Part shown: positions 27,144 through 35,403 of the stretch, piece by piece
How positions within the stretch are numbered: position 1 is the stretch's first letter
Layout: each line of letters begins with the position of its first letter
Source: CAYMCQ01 sp964389025
Lineage (GTDB): Bacteria; Verrucomicrobiota; Verrucomicrobiia; Limisphaerales; CAYMCQ01
NCBI GenBank assembly: GCA_964389025.1
Contig: CAYMCQ010000021.1
Location: forward strand, 1 to 56,112
Direction: 5' to 3'
DNA: 56,112 nt
The notes under the pieces: model-generated
Database searches by the model: none
Told to the model about the DNA's origin: nothing
Seen by the model: only the letters and a program-made list of their open reading frames with translations
Translations under genes and position numbers: made by a program

Positions 27144-28514
27144 ATGACAGCGAATAAAAATTCAATGACTACCACGCAAACACAACCATCCACTTTTAAC
27201 CCAAGAAAGAATACGCTCTTGACCATTCTGATGGGAGCGCTCCTCTGGGGGTTTGCCTGGCAGATTCGTGGCAACGGCACTTCCGACCCTTCCGTGGTCA
27301 TTTTGCTTTTTCTTTTGTTCCTCTCCATCCATTACTCACCGCGCCAAAAATTTAATCTGGTCATTTTCGCCATCGCCGTTTTTGTCTTCGGGCTTATGCG
27401 CACCGGCTGGGGCACGTTTGTTGGACAAGCCGGAATTCCCGGTCTGTATCCTGGACACGTCGTATCCGACGTCGCAGAAAATGCCCGTGGCGCGGGCTTT
27501 GATCTCGTGGTTCCATGGTGGCGGGGGTATTTCTGGCTGTTCATTGTCGGACTTGCCTGGGCTGGTTTTCCGTCGCTTTTTTTTGGAGGTTATTTTTTTA
27601 CGAAGTTCAAATACTCCCTGAAGCATCTGGCCGTGGGAGTCATTCTCTTTATCTCCGGAAGATACGTTGGCGGATATGTTGCGGAACTGCTCATACCGGT
27701 CCTCGCCCCCGAATATTATCATGAAATCTTTCTGACGGATATTTCGCGGCGCGGTTATCAGTCCATGCTCGGCAATCTGTCAACGGCTTTGGCCATAATT
27801 CCGGTTTTGCTTTATATCTATTTTGCGATCAAGGATCGTGGTTTCGTAAAACGTTCCATCAGCGTCATGGTCATTTTTGGAATCGGTTTATCTGCTGCGG
27901 CTGTCTGGCATCCGCTCGGACGGAATATTCCCGAATTCAAGCAGCTTCCCGCCTGGAGCCTATGGGAGTATTCCAGCGGATTTATCATCGGCGGCCTGCT
28001 CTTTTGGTTTTACAGCCGGCTGCCGGAAAATGAATTGCAGGAGAGCAATATTTCCCCGGGCTTGGAATTTATTGACGAGGGGGAAAAGTTCGGCCAGTTC
28101 GTCATAACCGCGGCTGCATTGTATTTTCTCGCGCTCTACGGTTTGCAGGAAAGCATCGCCGGGAGTTCACAACTAGCCTGCAAATGGTTGGGTGTTGAGC
28201 CGTTCCTCTCGCAGAAGTCCATCCAGACAGTCCTCCTCGTCTTCATCCTGCCCTTGTATTATTTCTATCGGCGCGGCGTTATTGGCGCGGCATGGTCGAG
28301 GAAATCGTTTCGCGAAAAATGCTTGATTGCCTTTATTGTGCTGCTCCCGGTCAATTATCTTAATTTTGTGATGCCCTATTTCGTGGCCGGAAAGCTCGCT
28401 CGGCTGAATAACGCGGCTTGCTGGCTGGATACCATCTCGTTCGTCATCGTTGAGATTTATGGGATCTATTTATACAGGCAATTTCGCAGATGGAAGATAG
28501 GAGATAGAAGATAG
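27144..28514 (+). CDS. Polytopic membrane protein of unknown function
   Basis: A 456-residue protein with about 10-12 membrane segments (LTILMGALLWGFAWQI, LVIFAIAVFVFGLM, FWLFIVGLAWAGFPSL, LAIIPVLLYIYFAI and others). It is more AT-rich than its neighbours. Conserved-looking polar motifs inside the hydrophobic part (RGNGTSD, RTGWGTFVGQAGIPG, SGRYVGGYVAELL) hint at a transporter or membrane enzyme, but no family is recognised. The last residues (KIGDRR) and the stop are encoded by a heptanucleotide array, so the natural C terminus may have been altered. Confidence 0.7.
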   Translation: MTANKNSMTTTQTQPSTFNPRKNTLLTILMGALLWGFAWQIRGNGTSDPSVVILLFLLFLSIHYSPRQKFNLVIFAIAVFVFGLMRTGWGTFVGQAGIPGLYPGHVVSDVAENARGAGFDLVVPWWRGYFWLFIVGLAWAGFPSLFFGGYFFTKFKYSLKHLAVGVILFISGRYVGGYVAELLIPVLAPEYYHEIFLTDISRRGYQSMLGNLSTALAIIPVLLYIYFAIKDRGFVKRSISVMVIFGIGLSAAAVWHPLGRNIPEFKQLPAWSLWEYSSGFIIGGLLFWFYSRLPENELQESNISPGLEFIDEGEKFGQFVITAAALYFLALYGLQESIAGSSQLACKWLGVEPFLSQKSIQTVLLVFILPLYYFYRRGVIGAAWSRKSFREKCLIAFIVLLPVNYLNFVMPYFVAGKLARLNNAACWLDTISFVIVEIYGIYLYRQFRRWKIGDRR

Positions 28515-28612
28515 AAGATGGCAGATGGGAAAAAGGAAAAAGGTAAAAGTGAAAAGGCAAAAGCCGCGTGAGTTCAGTTTTCATTTTCGCCTTTTTCCTT
28601 TTACCTTTTGCC
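28486..28612. repeat. Long inverted heptanucleotide arrays across the 3' end of a membrane-protein gene
   Basis: Eleven heptads in perfect register, 28486-28562 (from gcagatg, gaagata, ggagata to ggaaaaa, ggtaaaa, ggcaaaa). The stop codon of the upstream gene lies inside. Four complementary heptads follow at 28585-28612 (tttcgcc, tttttcc, ttttacc, ttttgcc). The arrays can pair as a hairpin and may serve as a transcription end. Confidence 0.85.
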
Positions 28613-28663
28613 TTGATAATCCCGCCTAGGCGGGAACGATTTCACCGTGAACATCCCCGCCAG

Positions 28664-28766
28664 GCAGAAGTCAGAAGTCAGAAGCCAGTTTCGAGTTTCT
28701 GGTTTCGAGTTGGAATAACTCGCGTTAGGTTGCATTCAACTAGAAACTCGAAGCTCGTAGCCAGAA
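28664..28766. repeat. Heptad-armed element with 28-bp core, copy 2
   Basis: Three heptads of (g/t)cagaag at 28664-28684, then left-arm heptads 28690-28710 (ttcgagt, ttctggt, ttcgagt). The core is 28711-28738, and right-arm heptads follow at 28739-28766 (actagaa, actcgaa, gctcgta, gccagaa). Core and spacing to the start codon (28777) match copy 1 at 23685-23775. Confidence 0.85.
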
Positions 28767-28776
28767 ACTTTTTAAC

Positions 28777-29727
28777 ATGCAGCACGCAATGAAACAGAGT
28801 GACCAAATGACCGGGGCGATTTCCCGTCGCCGGTTTCTGAAATCAGCCGGTGCCGCCGCGAGCATCTTTTCCATGGCTGGCGGTCTGTCGGCTTTCAGCC
28901 AAACCACGAACAGTTCACCGAAGGAGAAAGCGCCGGGCAGCAGGAAGAGCGGCGACACTTACGAAACCCACGCCAAGGGCATCCGCGTTCTGCCCGGCCA
29001 CTGGCGACCCCATTATCCCTGGGAGCAGATCGCGTGGGTCAGCCCGGCCTGGCCCAGCCAGGATTATCTTTGGCTGGATTTTCCAGAAGCGATTTTCACC
29101 AGCCAGGGATTGCTTTATCTGAGCCACGTGAATCCGGGGATCGAAGCGGTGTTCCCGGATTTGCCGAAAGTGCCGTGGCGGGAAGTGCCCAAGGGCATCG
29201 CGTTCGACCGGCAACTGCCCAACGGCGTGAGTTTCGGCGGCAGCGTGACGAAGCAAAACGAGTCGCAGGTGGCGCTGGAATTGCATCTCAAGAATGGAAG
29301 CGCCCAGCCGTTGAAAAACATCGAGTTGCAGACGTGCGCGTATCTGCGCGGCATCAAAGAGTTCGCGGATTACACGCGCGACAACAAGTTTGTGCGCGTG
29401 CCGGATGCGGGCTGGGTGACTTTGAGCCAGGCGCGCGAACTGCCGGCGGGCACGAGTCCTTATCGCGTTGGCTGGCGCACCAAAGGCAAGCCGGTGGCGG
29501 ACTGTCCCGTCATGGTCACGCGCTCGAACAAGGAGGAACGCTGGGTGGGCATGACCTGGCGCAAAGACACACTCTCGCTGATTGGCAATCAAAACCACCC
29601 GTGCATGCACGCTGATCCGAAGTTCAAAGACCTGGAGCCGGGTGAAGCCGCTTCCATTCACGGAGCAATCTTTTTCTTCGATGGCAAGCTGGCGGATTTT
29701 GATTTTGCGAAAGTGGCCGGTGGATGA
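28777..29727 (+). CDS. Tat-exported protein of unknown function in the catabolic locus
   Basis: A 316-residue protein with a twin-arginine leader (SRRRFLKSAGAAASIFSM), so exported folded, perhaps with a cofactor. The mature domain contains LPGHWRPHYPWEQIAWVSPA, YLWLDFPEAIF, NGVSFGGSVT and a beta-rich C-terminal half (VALELHLKNGSAQPLKNIEL). It resembles sugar-mutarotase-like or galactose-binding sandwich proteins only in broad outline. Starts at 28789 or 28807 would also keep the leader; 28777 abuts the upstream repeat. It precedes the sialidase-like gene by 60 bp on the same strand. Confidence 0.68.
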   Translation: MQHAMKQSDQMTGAISRRRFLKSAGAAASIFSMAGGLSAFSQTTNSSPKEKAPGSRKSGDTYETHAKGIRVLPGHWRPHYPWEQIAWVSPAWPSQDYLWLDFPEAIFTSQGLLYLSHVNPGIEAVFPDLPKVPWREVPKGIAFDRQLPNGVSFGGSVTKQNESQVALELHLKNGSAQPLKNIELQTCAYLRGIKEFADYTRDNKFVRVPDAGWVTLSQARELPAGTSPYRVGWRTKGKPVADCPVMVTRSNKEERWVGMTWRKDTLSLIGNQNHPCMHADPKFKDLEPGEAASIHGAIFFFDGKLADFDFAKVAGG

Positions 29728-29787
29728 ATCGCAACTAGCTCGGGATCTCAATTGCCGGTGTTGGGGTGATCCGATACAATTCGCTCC

Positions 29788-31089
29788 ATGAAGAAAACTC
29801 TCAGTTTGTCCCTTGCTCTTTTGGCCTTGCTCTGTTGCGGCCCGCGCCTCAACGCAGTCTTTGCGGCCAGCCGCGTCGCGGACGCGCCGTTCCTCAACTC
29901 CGAAATCATCTTCCCGCTCGAAACCTGGCACAACCACTCCTCGTGCATCGTTGAAACTCCCAACGGCGATCTGCTGGTCTGCTGGTTTCACGGCTCTGGC
30001 GAGCGCTCGGCGGACGACGTCAAGATCGAAGGCGCGCGCAAACGCAAAGGCGCGAAGAATTGGAGTCCGCGCTTCACCATGGCCGACACGCCCGATTATC
30101 CCGACACGAACTGCACGATGTTCATAGACCCGCAGGGCCGGCTCTGGCTCCTGTGGCCGACCATCCTCGCCAATCGTTGGGAAACGGCGCTGATGAAATA
30201 CCTCATCTCATCGGACTACCGCCGTAACGGACCGCCGAAGTGGGAAGTGGGCGAAATCCTGCACGTCACTCCGGGATTGGAGTTCGCCACGGCCATGTCG
30301 AACTATGTGCAAAAGGCCGAATCGGCGGCAGCGGATTTGACCGTTCCCGAACACATGCGCGGGCGCGTGGCGGAGTATTTCCAGAACCTACGCACGCAGG
30401 CCGGCGACAAACTTTCCCGCCGTCTCGGCTGGATGACCCGCGCGCATCCGTTCATTCTCGACGGCAGGCGTTTGATCGTGCCGCTGTATTCGGATGGATT
30501 TGATTGCTCGCTCATGGCTATCACGGATGACTGGGGCAAGACCTGGCACACAAGCACGCCGCTCATCGGTGCCGGCAACATCCAGCCCAGCATCGCGCGG
30601 CGAAAAGACGGTTCGCTCTACACACTCATGCGCGACAACGGCCCGCCGCCCAAACGCCTTCTCCAAAGCGAATCCCGCGATTGCGGCGAGACTTGGAGCG
30701 AAGTCACCGACAGCGATTTGCCCAATCCCGGCTCCGGTGCCGAAATTATCTCGCTGCGCAACGGCCATTGGGCACTCATCAGTAACGACACCGAACGCGG
30801 ACGCCACAGCCTCGCCGTGCAGATTTCCGACGATGAAGGCCGCTCGTGGAAATGGAAACGGCATTTGGAATTCGACGAGCCTGGCCCGGGAGCCGGCTCA
30901 TACCACTATCCGACCATCATCCAGGCGAAGGACGGCACGTTGCACGCCAGCTACAGTTATCATGTCGCGAAGAAGAATCTGCCCAAGGACGTGGACGGCG
31001 ATTCCTCCGGCAAGTCCATCAAGCACGCCCATTTCAACGAGGCCTGGGTGATGCAAGGCGACCCGCGTCGGAAAGAACAGCGTCCGTAA
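29788..31089 (+). CDS. Sialidase-like BNR-repeat secreted enzyme
   Basis: A 433-residue protein with a Sec leader (LSLALLALLCCGPRLNA). A six-bladed-propeller-type sequence follows: NHSSCIVETPNGDLLVCWFHGSG, KNWSPRFTM, MFIDPQGRLWLLWPT, then Asp-box-like repeats such as SDDEGRSWKWK (ISDDEGRSW) and ITDDWGKTWHTS. These SxDxGxxW boxes mark the sialidase/BNR superfamily. Catalytic residues of true sialidases (arginine triad, Tyr/Glu) are not clearly placed, so the substrate could be another glycan. It belongs to the secreted-enzyme locus. Confidence 0.83.
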   Translation: MKKTLSLSLALLALLCCGPRLNAVFAASRVADAPFLNSEIIFPLETWHNHSSCIVETPNGDLLVCWFHGSGERSADDVKIEGARKRKGAKNWSPRFTMADTPDYPDTNCTMFIDPQGRLWLLWPTILANRWETALMKYLISSDYRRNGPPKWEVGEILHVTPGLEFATAMSNYVQKAESAAADLTVPEHMRGRVAEYFQNLRTQAGDKLSRRLGWMTRAHPFILDGRRLIVPLYSDGFDCSLMAITDDWGKTWHTSTPLIGAGNIQPSIARRKDGSLYTLMRDNGPPPKRLLQSESRDCGETWSEVTDSDLPNPGSGAEIISLRNGHWALISNDTERGRHSLAVQISDDEGRSWKWKRHLEFDEPGPGAGSYHYPTIIQAKDGTLHASYSYHVAKKNLPKDVDGDSSGKSIKHAHFNEAWVMQGDPRRKEQRP

Positions 31090-31188
31090 GCTGTGTTCCC
31101 GGCGTTTTTTTGCCCGCCGGAAAATGTTTTTGTCGCGACACAGACTGCCTATTGCAACAGGCGCAATTATGGTCAAGAATACCCGCGC

Positions 31189-31500
31189 ATGGATTTAACA
31201 GCTGACGAAAAAGAGATTTACGACTATCTGAAGTCCTATTCTAAGCAATATATTTCCGACCGCGAGATTTGCCGCCGCGCTGGAGGCAAACGACGATTTC
31301 AAGAAGACCCGCACTGGGCGTTCCGCGCCCTTCCGCGCATGGTCGAGAAAGGCGCGGTCGAGACGGATTCGCTCGGCCATTACCGTCTCAAGGACGAAGA
31401 GGAAGAAACGAAACCCAAGAAGAAGAACAAGCGCTGGGTCGCGCCGCACATCGAACGCATTCTCAAACAAAGCGGCAAGAAATTTGACGGCATTGACTAA
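31189..31500 (+). CDS. Small winged-helix-like protein
   Basis: A 103-residue soluble protein. Residues 1-65 (TADEKEIYDYLKSYSKQYIS, DREICRRAGGKRRF, ALPRMVEKGAVETDSLGHYRL) have the helix-helix-hairpin plan of a small winged helix. A lysine-rich linker and KRWVAPHIERILKQSGKK follow. It may bind DNA or RNA. No operon partner is clear; the M50 gene is convergent, with a gap of 18 bp. Confidence 0.7.
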   Translation: MDLTADEKEIYDYLKSYSKQYISDREICRRAGGKRRFQEDPHWAFRALPRMVEKGAVETDSLGHYRLKDEEEETKPKKKNKRWVAPHIERILKQSGKKFDGID

Positions 31501-31518
31501 AAGTTTTACCGCGCCGAA

Positions 31519-32391
31519 TCACTCCGGTTTCAGCATCAACTCAATAAATTTCATTCCGAACGTCAGAAAAATAATCAAGCCGAAGTAAAGTGCCGCCATA
31601 ATCCATCGCTGCGCCGGCGTGACTTCGTAATAGCGCTTTTCATCTTCCGTTCGCGGGCGAAACAGCGAAAAAAGCCTCGGCAACGACATCAAGAAAATCA
31701 GCAGCAGGATGAAATTGAAATGCGCAATCATCATCAGTGCCACAACGACCGCGCCGACCAGCCACAACCAGGGCGACAATGCGGTGACGACCCGTCCGCC
31801 GTCCAAAAACCCGATGGGCGCGAGATTGAACAGGTTCAGAAAAAATCCGCTGTAAGCAATCGCTGCGAAAAGTCCGTTGCCCGTCAGGAATGAAATTCCG
31901 AGGCTAATTACCGAGCCGATTGTGCCGAGCAACGGCCCGCCGATTCCGACTTGAGCTTCAATCCACGCATTTCGCGGCGCTTCTTTAAGCGCGATGATCG
32001 CGCCCATGAACGGGATGAAAACCGGCGCGCCAACTTTCAAGCCGATTCGTTTCGCCGCGAGCAGATGTCCGCACTCGTGAACGAAAATCAAAACCACGAA
32101 GCCCACCGCAAATTTCCAGCCCCACAACATCGCGTATGCGCCGATGGAAAGGAACATCGTCCCGCCGGTTTTGAGAATCACGGGCAGGAATTTAAGTCCC
32201 GCGAGCAGCACGCCCTTGAATTTGAAAAGCAGGACGCCAAGAACCGCGAGCAGCCCGAGTGCTTTTTTAAGATTCGAGCCGCCATGTTTGGGCGGTTCAT
32301 TGGAAGGCGGCAGATAAATCAGCGGAGGCGCGCCAGCCGGCGGCAAGCGCGGCGGAGTTTGGCCTGAATACGAATCCATTTCGCTTAACAT
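31519..32391 (-). CDS. Site-2 protease family membrane metalloprotease (M50)
   Basis: A 290-residue intramembrane protease. The zinc site HECGH appears in VLIFVHECGHLLAAKRIG, and the second metal motif in FNLAPIGFLDGGRVV. About five membrane segments follow a proline-rich cytoplasmic N terminus (PPRLPPAGAPPLIYLPP). Site-2 proteases cut membrane-bound anti-sigma factors or transcription regulators; the target here is unknown. ATG at 32391 was used; 32379 is an alternative. No PDZ domain is present, unlike RseP. Confidence 0.85.
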   Translation of the reverse strand: MLSEMDSYSGQTPPRLPPAGAPPLIYLPPSNEPPKHGGSNLKKALGLLAVLGVLLFKFKGVLLAGLKFLPVILKTGGTMFLSIGAYAMLWGWKFAVGFVVLIFVHECGHLLAAKRIGLKVGAPVFIPFMGAIIALKEAPRNAWIEAQVGIGGPLLGTIGSVISLGISFLTGNGLFAAIAYSGFFLNLFNLAPIGFLDGGRVVTALSPWLWLVGAVVVALMMIAHFNFILLLIFLMSLPRLFSLFRPRTEDEKRYYEVTPAQRWIMAALYFGLIIFLTFGMKFIELMLKPE

Positions 32392-32422
32392 CGGAACTTT
32401 GTGGTGTGCGGTCAAACTGAAT

Positions 32423-33025
32423 TCACCGCCTCGAAACAAATCCGCTGCCCTCCAGATAAAACCGCAGCGGCAAATTGGCCGCGAGACTGATGCCGACTCG
32501 CGTCGTCGTCACTACCGGTCCGCGCTCCTTCAAAAAACTTTTCCGCCGCGGATTTTCTGCGATGAAGATTGGCGATTTTGTGTCGCACAGGTTCGCGTGG
32601 TTCAGTTCGCGGTCAATGTTCATCGCCTCGCAAAATTTCGCCGGGCCGTTCGTCAGATCGTTCGATTTCGCGACGCTTCTATTCCCGCGCATGAATTCTT
32701 CGCCGAACATTGGTTCGATGGCGCGAACCAAAACTGCTTCTCCGACGCCGACGCGGTTCGTCACGGCGTTGAAGCACCAGTGATTGCCGTAAATGAAATA
32801 AACGTAAACGCGTCCCGGCGGGCCGAACATCGGGCGGTTTCGCGCCGTCTCGCCGCGCGATGCGTGGCAGGCCGCGTCGTTCCGCAGATACGCTTCGGTT
32901 TCGACGATTGCCCCGCCGCAAAAGCCTTCTGCCGTTTGACGAATGAGCCAGTGACCAAGCAATTGCCGCGCAACAATCTTCGCCGAGCGCGCGTAAAAAA
33001 TTTCAGGCAACGGAATGAAGTTCAC
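32423..33025 (-). CDS. DNA-3-methyladenine glycosylase (AAG/Mpg family)
   Basis: A 200-residue base-excision glycosylase that removes alkylated purines. Family features are FIPLPEIFYARSAKIVARQL at the start, IVETEAYLRNDAACHASRG (active-site Glu and Tyr), MFGPPGRVYVYFIYGNHWCFN and LTNGPAKFCEAMNI. The GTG at 33025 is chosen, since family members begin just there. The frame stays open to an ATG at 33148, but the added 41 residues read like spacer. It is divergent from argB, and a second alkylation-repair glycosylase lies inside the arg cluster. Confidence 0.87.
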   Translation of the reverse strand: MNFIPLPEIFYARSAKIVARQLLGHWLIRQTAEGFCGGAIVETEAYLRNDAACHASRGETARNRPMFGPPGRVYVYFIYGNHWCFNAVTNRVGVGEAVLVRAIEPMFGEEFMRGNRSVAKSNDLTNGPAKFCEAMNIDRELNHANLCDTKSPIFIAENPRRKSFLKERGPVVTTTRVGISLAANLPLRFYLEGSGFVSRR

Positions 33026-33181
33026 TCTGGAATTTAGGGCTGCTTCAATCCCTGCGAAAAGAAATTTCCAAACAAAGTGGCTTTCGCCTTCTCCCCATTG
33101 ATAAAGGCTACCGTCACGCGCACGGGCGTTAAAAAATCTGTGTTTCATCTGTGGTTATCTGTGGCTAGAGTTAATTAAACG

Positions 33182-34057
33182 ATGCAAGACCTCATCGCCA
33201 AAGCCGCGACGCTGCTGGAAGCGCTGCCCTACATCCAGAAATTTTCCGGGGCTACGTTCGTCGTGAAATACGGCGGCAGTTTCATGGACTCGCCGGACGC
33301 GGCGGTGCGCAACGGCGTGGCGCGGGACATTGTTTTTCTGGAAGCGGTTGGTATCAATCCAGTCGTCGTCCACGGCGGCGGCAAGGCGATTACGCGCGCG
33401 ATGGAAGCGGCGGGACTCAAGGCCAATTTCGTTCAAGGGATGCGCATCACGGACGAGGCCTCGGTGAAAATCGTTGAGCAAGTGCTTTCGCGCGAGATCA
33501 ACCCTGAAATCGTGAAGACCATCAACTCGCTCGGCGGCAGGGCAAAAGGTTTTTCCGGCGCGGAGATTTTTTCCTGCCGAAAACTTTGGCTCAACGGCGC
33601 GAGCGGCGAAAAAATTGACACCGGCTTCGTCGGTGAAGTCATCGGAGTGAACACCAAACCGTTGCTCGACTGTTTGCGCCAAAACATCACGCCAATCATC
33701 AGTCCGACGGCGCGCGGCGAGGATGGGAAAATTTACAACTGCAACGCAGACGTGGCAGCGGCGCAAGCAGCGATTGCGCTCAAGGCGAGGCGGCTCGTTT
33801 TTATGAGCGACGTGCCGGGTTTGTTGAGCAATCCAAAAAATCCAGACTCGATCATCGCGCAGTTAAAATCATCGGACGTGGACGGACTGAAAAAATCCGG
33901 CGTGATTGACAAGGGAATGATACCCAAAGTGGACAGCGCCGTGACCGCAATCAAATCCGGCGTGGAAAAAGTTTCGTTCGTGGATGGGCGCGTGCAACAT
34001 TCGGTGCTGCTCGAAATTTTCACGGACGAAGGAGTCGGCACAGAAGTCGTGTTGTAA
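33182..34057 (+). CDS. argB: Acetylglutamate kinase
   Basis: A 291-residue amino-acid kinase catalysing the second step of arginine synthesis. FVVKYGGSFMDS, NPVVVHGGGKAITRAME and KAGVEKVSFVDGRVQHSVL-type C-terminal sequence (here KSGVEKVSFVDG) are diagnostic. The protein has the extra N-terminal helix (LIAKAATLLEALPYIQKFSG) seen in hexameric, arginine-inhibited enzymes, so feedback control by arginine is likely. It begins the argB-argD-glycosylase-argF series. Confidence 0.95.
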   Translation: MQDLIAKAATLLEALPYIQKFSGATFVVKYGGSFMDSPDAAVRNGVARDIVFLEAVGINPVVVHGGGKAITRAMEAAGLKANFVQGMRITDEASVKIVEQVLSREINPEIVKTINSLGGRAKGFSGAEIFSCRKLWLNGASGEKIDTGFVGEVIGVNTKPLLDCLRQNITPIISPTARGEDGKIYNCNADVAAAQAAIALKARRLVFMSDVPGLLSNPKNPDSIIAQLKSSDVDGLKKSGVIDKGMIPKVDSAVTAIKSGVEKVSFVDGRVQHSVLLEIFTDEGVGTEVVL

Positions 34058-34114
34058 TCGCCACAAAAAGATTTTCCTTTTGCTTTTTTTGTGCTTCTTC
34101 GTGGCTGCTAATTG

Positions 34115-35398
34115 ATGAAAGAAATCATTCCATCGCCGCCGCCAATCGTCCGCAACGACGTTGCCGCCATCCAATCGCTTTTCCAAAACGTCGTGCCGAG
34201 CTATGGTCGCTTCGACATCGTGCTGAGTCACGGCGCGGGCAGCCATCTTTTCGACGTGACGGGCAAACGCTACCTTGATTTCGGCGGCGGCATCGCCGTC
34301 ACCGCGCTCGGCCACGCGCATCCGGCCATCACTGAGGCGCTCGTCGAGCAATCGCGCAAACTCGTCCACTGTTCCAACTTTTATTATCACGAACCGCAAG
34401 GCCGTCTCGCCGAGGCGCTTGTCAAACTAATTGCGCCAGGAAAAGTTTTTTTCGCCAACAGCGGCACAGAAGCGAACGAAGGTTTGTTCAAGCTCGCGCG
34501 GAAATTCGGCCACGACGAAGGGCGCTTTGAGATCATCACCGCGCTCAATTCCTTTCACGGGCGGACGCTTGCAGGAATTTCCGCAACCGGGCAGGACAAG
34601 ATCAAAAAAGGTTTTGAGCCGATGGTGGCCGGATTTCGGCACGTGCCGTTCAATGATCTGGAGGCGATGCGCGCGGCGGTTTCGCCTGCCACAGTTGCAA
34701 TCATGGTCGAAGGCGTGCAAGGCGAAGGCGGCGTCACTCCTGCCACCGCGGAATATCTGCTGGGCTTGCGGGCGTTGTGCGACGAGAAGAAACTGCTGCT
34801 GTTGATGGACGCTGTTCAAGACGGGCATTTCAGGACGGGAAGATTTCAGGCGTTTCAGCGTATTCTGGAAAATGTTCCCGGCGCGGAAACTTTTCTCCCC
34901 GACGGCATCTCGATGGCCAAATCTCTTGGTGGCGGTTTTCCGATGGGCGCGTTCTGGGTGCGCCAACCTTTCGCAGACGTTTTGAGCGCAGGAACGCATG
35001 GCAGCACCTACGGCGGTTCGCCGCTCGCGTGCGCAGTCGCGCTGAAAATTCTCGGCGTCATCAAACGCGAAAAGTTGGAGGAAAATGCGCGCGTCATCGG
35101 TGACTTTCTCAAAACGGAATTGCAACGACTCGCGCAAAAATTTCCCGGCGTCATCAAAAACGTCCGTGGACTCGGCTTAATGCTCGGCGTGGAACTCGCC
35201 GCTGAAATCCCCACACTCCCCGGCGAGCAGACCAAATCCGTCGCAGTCCGCTTCACGAACCTGCTGCACGCCGCCGGGTTGCTCGTCATTCCCGCCGGCA
35301 CGCAAATCATCCGGCTGCTGCCCGCGCTGAACTTGCGCCGCGACGAAGCCGAGGTTGGCTTGAAAATTTTCGAATCCGTCGCCGCAAAACTTTCCTGA
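34115..35398 (+). CDS. argD: Acetylornithine aminotransferase
   Basis: A 427-residue class III PLP-dependent aminotransferase, third named step in this arginine cluster. GKRYLDFGGGIAVTALGHAHP, VFFANSGTEANEGLFKLARK, ALNSFHGRTLAGISATGQ and the PLP-lysine segment ISMAKSLGGGFPMGAF are present. The DEVQ motif of the family reads DAVQ here, with a short insert (GHFRTGRFQAFQRILENVP) that departs from the usual TGxGRTG loop; activity is still likely. The ATG at 34115 overlaps a TTG at 34112. Confidence 0.93.
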   Translation: MKEIIPSPPPIVRNDVAAIQSLFQNVVPSYGRFDIVLSHGAGSHLFDVTGKRYLDFGGGIAVTALGHAHPAITEALVEQSRKLVHCSNFYYHEPQGRLAEALVKLIAPGKVFFANSGTEANEGLFKLARKFGHDEGRFEIITALNSFHGRTLAGISATGQDKIKKGFEPMVAGFRHVPFNDLEAMRAAVSPATVAIMVEGVQGEGGVTPATAEYLLGLRALCDEKKLLLLMDAVQDGHFRTGRFQAFQRILENVPGAETFLPDGISMAKSLGGGFPMGAFWVRQPFADVLSAGTHGSTYGGSPLACAVALKILGVIKREKLEENARVIGDFLKTELQRLAQKFPGVIKNVRGLGLMLGVELAAEIPTLPGEQTKSVAVRFTNLLHAAGLLVIPAGTQIIRLLPALNLRRDEAEVGLKIFESVAAKLS

Positions 35399-35403
35399 CG
35401 CAA

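Noticed and set aside
33026..33148. N-terminal extension of the Mpg glycosylase
   Set aside because: The added residues do not resemble the family, and the DNA around 33140-33170 looks like repeat-type spacer.
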